From Prinia subflava (Eukaryota; Chordata; Aves; Passeriformes; Cisticolidae): a stretch of 64,000 nt of DNA. The position numbers were made by a program, and so were the translations under genes. The notes beneath the pieces are model-generated. The model ran no database searches and was not told where the DNA came from. It saw nothing but the letters and a program-made list of their open reading frames with translations. The DNA lies in contig NC_086248.1 in assembly GCF_021018805.1 (NCBI RefSeq), forward strand, positions 52,333,485-52,397,484, in the 5' to 3' direction. How positions within the stretch are numbered: position 1 is the first letter of the stretch; every line of letters starts with the position of its first letter. This document shows, piece after piece, positions 60,298 through 64,000 of the stretch.

Positions 60298-62777
60298 TAT
60301 ACAGTATTTTTTAGCCTTACATGTTCAGATTTTATGTCTAAAATTATATTTTTAGGTAAATGATACTCCTCACAAACAGCAAACTTTGTGTGTTGTGCTT
60401 TATCAGTCTAACTAGTTAGAACTGATTTATTTGAAACATTACTTTAGTTATTACCAAGGCGGAGACCAATATTATATACTCACAGTTCAAAGTTTTAGCA
60501 TGTCTGGACATTCTGCTTTCAGCAAGAAGGTGACAGATGTTGACTTTGTGGAATGCTATCAGACAAAGCTATTCAAAGCATGCAAATTTCTATCTGAATG
60601 CGTTTTTAATCACTTTTATGTATTTTTTTAAGATTATTACTAGATTGACCTGAGAGACAATAAGGCAGATGGCTGACTTCTGACTTCTTGCATGGAAACA
60701 TTCAGTTAATGAGGTGAATGAAACTTTCACCATAAAACACTAAATATCTTCTTCTAGGCACTGTGATCTCAAGCTGACAGCTTCCATTTGGAACTAAAGC
60801 AAAAGGAGTGTGATTTTCAACAGAAAAGTATTCAACAGAAAAAAAAAGTGTGTTAATAGCTAGGCTGAGATCGTCGATGATAAATACTTTTTTCAGTCTC
60901 ATAGATGCAATTTTTTCATTATCTCTCCCTCCCACACTCACAGTTTGACAGATGACATATATTTCAGTAAACTGATCTCTCCACTGATCATAAATATCAT
61001 CTGTTTTGCTACCAGAGGGCAACGTATTTGCTTCCAATTCTTGGTCTCTCACATGTTATGTTTCTAACAGATTTTCAGTCCCTTTCTGCCTTCCAGTTGG
61101 AAGTGTCAAATATTTCATACCAGACTGTGAACGCTGGGACAGCACAGAGAGAACAGTGTGGGAACAGCCACCCTGGGGCAGATTTCTGATCCCCCAGACA
61201 CTGTAGTGTTCTCCTAGTAGCTCACAACAGGGCTCCTGAATCAATACCTGGTCCTTGGGAGCTTGTGACAGCAGCTGTGCTGGATCATACAAAGCCTGGT
61301 ATCACACAGCCTGAGTAGTGTCAGAGCTTGTTAAGCACTCTTGGAGACTCTGCAGGGTCTGCTGGGAAAGAAGTGGTATTTTTGTGTTTTGTTTGCCTTA
61401 CAGATATTTTTAAAATGAAATTTCCCAATAACTTTTGAACAAATGCAAATTTTCATTAATCACAATATCCCACAGCAAGGGAGGTGCAAAGTTAGCACAC
61501 ATTACCTGAATCAGTAATTTTTTTCAATTTGGAATTACCACTAGAATCCAATAATGCACTGTATAGGAAGAGACAGTGAACTGTAAGCCCCTGCCCACTG
61601 CCTCCATGTTGTGAGACTTGTGTGCTCCTGCTCTATATAACATTATGTAAAATTCTAGCTGTTCACCCAACATCTCTTTTCCAAGCTAAAGAACTTTAGC
61701 CTGCGAGCTGCTCACACAGCAGAAATTCTTCCAATGCTTTGACTGTTCTTAGTGCTGTTCTCTGGTCCTTTTTCAGTTCTGCTTTTTTTCAGATAGGTGA
61801 TACAGTACAGAACAAAGATGAGACACAAACAAGGTCCTGAATATCTGGGGAAATACAAACTTTTATAATGGCTTTCTCATTTTTCATGCATTATTGGCTT
61901 TCTTGCCTGCTAGTGAGGAAGGAAGTGAAAGTTCTTTGCAGGTCCCACTCAAACACTGAGGTCTCATTCCTGAGTCCTAGTTAGTCTGTACTGAATTGAG
62001 ATCTGGGTAGGTTGCCAGTCAGGGTGAAGAGGCTCTAGAATTCAGGAGATTGTTTCAATATCTTCCTGATTAACTTTTTCTTCCTTCTGGAAAATAAATT
62101 TAGATCTGACGCAATTTTCCTTTTTTTTTCTTTTTTAGATTATTTGTTACTCCATGTTTCCTCAAATACAGACTTTTGTCTCACTTTATAAGCCTATATA
62201 TAGATATGTCCTGTCTCTTCAATACAATAATCTGAGGAATAGCTCTAATTATAGCAGTTACTCTTTCTATTTTAGTCTACCATCTCCAGCAGTGAACAGT
62301 CCTCTTGATTATTGCTTCCAAAAGAGTTGCAGGCAGAAGCTAAATATTCTGGCAAGAGAAAATAATCTTCCCTCTAAATACCAGTAAGTGAACTGCTGAT
62401 ATATGCCCAGCTGGGAAAGGGCTTGGGTCCTTCCCAGGCCTTTTTCACAGTTCTAGTATTCTCTATTCAAGCAGTTTTCGAACACCACTTGCTAAATGAC
62501 TCAAAATTTTTTGCTTTCACCCATCCACTAATATCTTGTGCACCTTGAGAACTAAAGGGCAGATTTTTTTCCACTAGAGAAACTCCTTGCTTGTCATTTT
62601 CTCCAGCCACACTGGTAAGTTAACTCATCAGAAAAAAATTCAGCCTTGTTACTGACATTGTTGAGATATATGCATAGCCAAACTTTTAGATTGAGTGATT
62701 TGTTTCACTTGGATGATTATGTAACAGTAAAATAATCAAATAATGTATTCATTAGATGCAGATGATTTTCTCTCTAG

Positions 62778-62880
62778 CATATATATATACAAACATATAT
62801 TCATTATTACAAATTGCAGTATTAGTTATTATGTTAAAGTATATGTTGCTACATACATTTTATATACGTGTCATATATGT
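62778..62880. repeat. AT-rich microsatellite region
   Basis: An (AT)n core at 62779-62789 followed by irregular TATA, ACATAT and ATGT units over about 100 bp. Confidence 0.65.
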
Positions 62881-64000
62881 ATGTGTATAATTTGAATCCT
62901 GTTAAGTGTTCGCAATTTTTAATCATGTTCATCTGGGTGCAGTAGGCTCATACATTAATTCTCACACACATTAAGCAGCAGCACTGACAACCATATTGTG
63001 TGTGCAACTGTGGTAAGGCAATGTATGCTAATAAATCCTTCCCACCATAGGTGACCTCAGATTAGGACATATCTGTTTATTAGCTGGGAATGCAAGTTTA
63101 TGAGTCAGGGTGTGTCAGAAGTGCTAGGCTGAAACCAGAAGCCCATCCCAGCTAAACAGGTGGGTGCTAAAAGTGAGAACTGGGTAGAAGAGCAGTAACA
63201 GTTGAGGTCTTACCACAGAACAGACTGAAACGTTCTTTCAATAGAATAGTGTAAATTGAACTTTTAATTACTACGTGTTCTTTTCAGCACAGCAGATGAA
63301 AAACTGGAACTGAGCAGCTGGAAGCAGGGACTGTTTTCCAGGAAAAACCTGCCTTGAAAAGTGCTTTGTGAGCATGTTGGAGTTGGGGAGGCAGCTGTGT
63401 GGTTTCACAATTTGATTCTAATTGTGCTCTACCAGGCTTGTGTATTCAAGTTCTTAGGTTGGAGTATTGGCTGAGGACAGGTGCTGTTTAATATGGTTCA
63501 ATTAGACTTTGTGAATCAATTTAAAAATACAAAAGTATCAGATAGATGTCATGCATAATAGTAATGAGATTATTATGCAAACACCTTTTGCAAATACTCT
63601 AAAATTTGTGTAAGTTACTGGCATTTTTGAACATACCTTCTGACACCAATATCTCACTCTGATCAGAAGCTAACCAGGAGATCAGAAATCAAGCAGGAGT
63701 GAAGATGATTGCAGAGACATGGCTGAGACACTTCTCACATAGCACAGATGTCAGAAAGAGTAGCTAAATCCCTTTCCCCCTCTGCAGTAAGTAGCACGGC
63801 ATCTTTCACAGGACTGGTAGTTAGTTGCCCAAGTGCATGGAATGGCACCGTTCAACACCTTGGCTTGCACCTCAGTGTAACTCTCTTGCAGCTAAATGGC
63901 TTCCAAATATCTTCAAGGTGTCCTTGAGACAGGTGCCTTGTGCAGTGTGCCTTCTTACACTTTTTCATCCTGCATTTGTAGTAACTTTCAGTTTCCCTTT

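Larger units (their letters stand above)
57303..64000. other. Intergenic sequence, 3' end of the window
   Basis: AT-rich sequence without a recognisable coding exon, RNA gene or interspersed repeat. It contains the palindrome at 57362-57382, the short tandem repeat at 60250-60297 and AT microsatellite DNA near 62778-62880. Open frames of up to about 118 codons (57412-57768, minus strand) look like chance. Confidence 0.6.

Overview
The window is vertebrate nuclear DNA, most likely from a bird. The evidence is AT-rich intronic sequence, GT-AG introns of 2-7 kb, and interspersed repeats that are almost all 3' fragments of CR1 LINEs, with no Alu, L1 or other mammalian repeat recognised. The species cannot be named from the sequence. 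A turtle or crocodilian would also carry CR1.

One protein-coding gene is supported: RNF217 (formerly IBRDC1), on the + strand. It encodes a transmembrane RING-between-RING (RBR) ubiquitin ligase. Five coding exons are visible at 19879-20112, 26736-26900, 34087-34288, 41419-41490 and 43534-43607. They join in frame into 248 residues: the end of RING1, the whole IBR, the whole catalytic RING2, a transmembrane helix and a short basic tail. The first coding exon (N-terminal region and most of RING1) and the promoter are not present, so bases 1-19878 are the 3' part of the preceding intron. Exon numbers used here count that missing exon as exon 1.

Layout: 1-19878, intron with two CR1 fragments and simple repeats; 19879-43607, the five exons and four introns, with three more CR1 fragments; 43608 onward, 3' UTR with a possible proximal poly(A) signal at 44066 and a candidate distal one at 52888, which would make a UTR of about 9.3 kb; about 52.9-64 kb, intergenic sequence with one 745-bp CR1 copy and a 43-base poly(A) tract. 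No exon of a second gene was recognised in the last 11 kb. In mammals the next gene downstream is TPD52L1, but nothing here could be assigned to it.

Almost all other long open frames are chance frames or CR1 ORF2 remnants. I found no CRISPR array, tRNA, rRNA or previously undescribed gene system. The observations most worth following are a frame-neutral 72-nt exon that carries nearly all of the membrane anchor, the possible very long 3' UTR, the 43-A tract that may mark a recent poly(A)-tailed insertion, and an isolated CpG-rich patch in intron 3.
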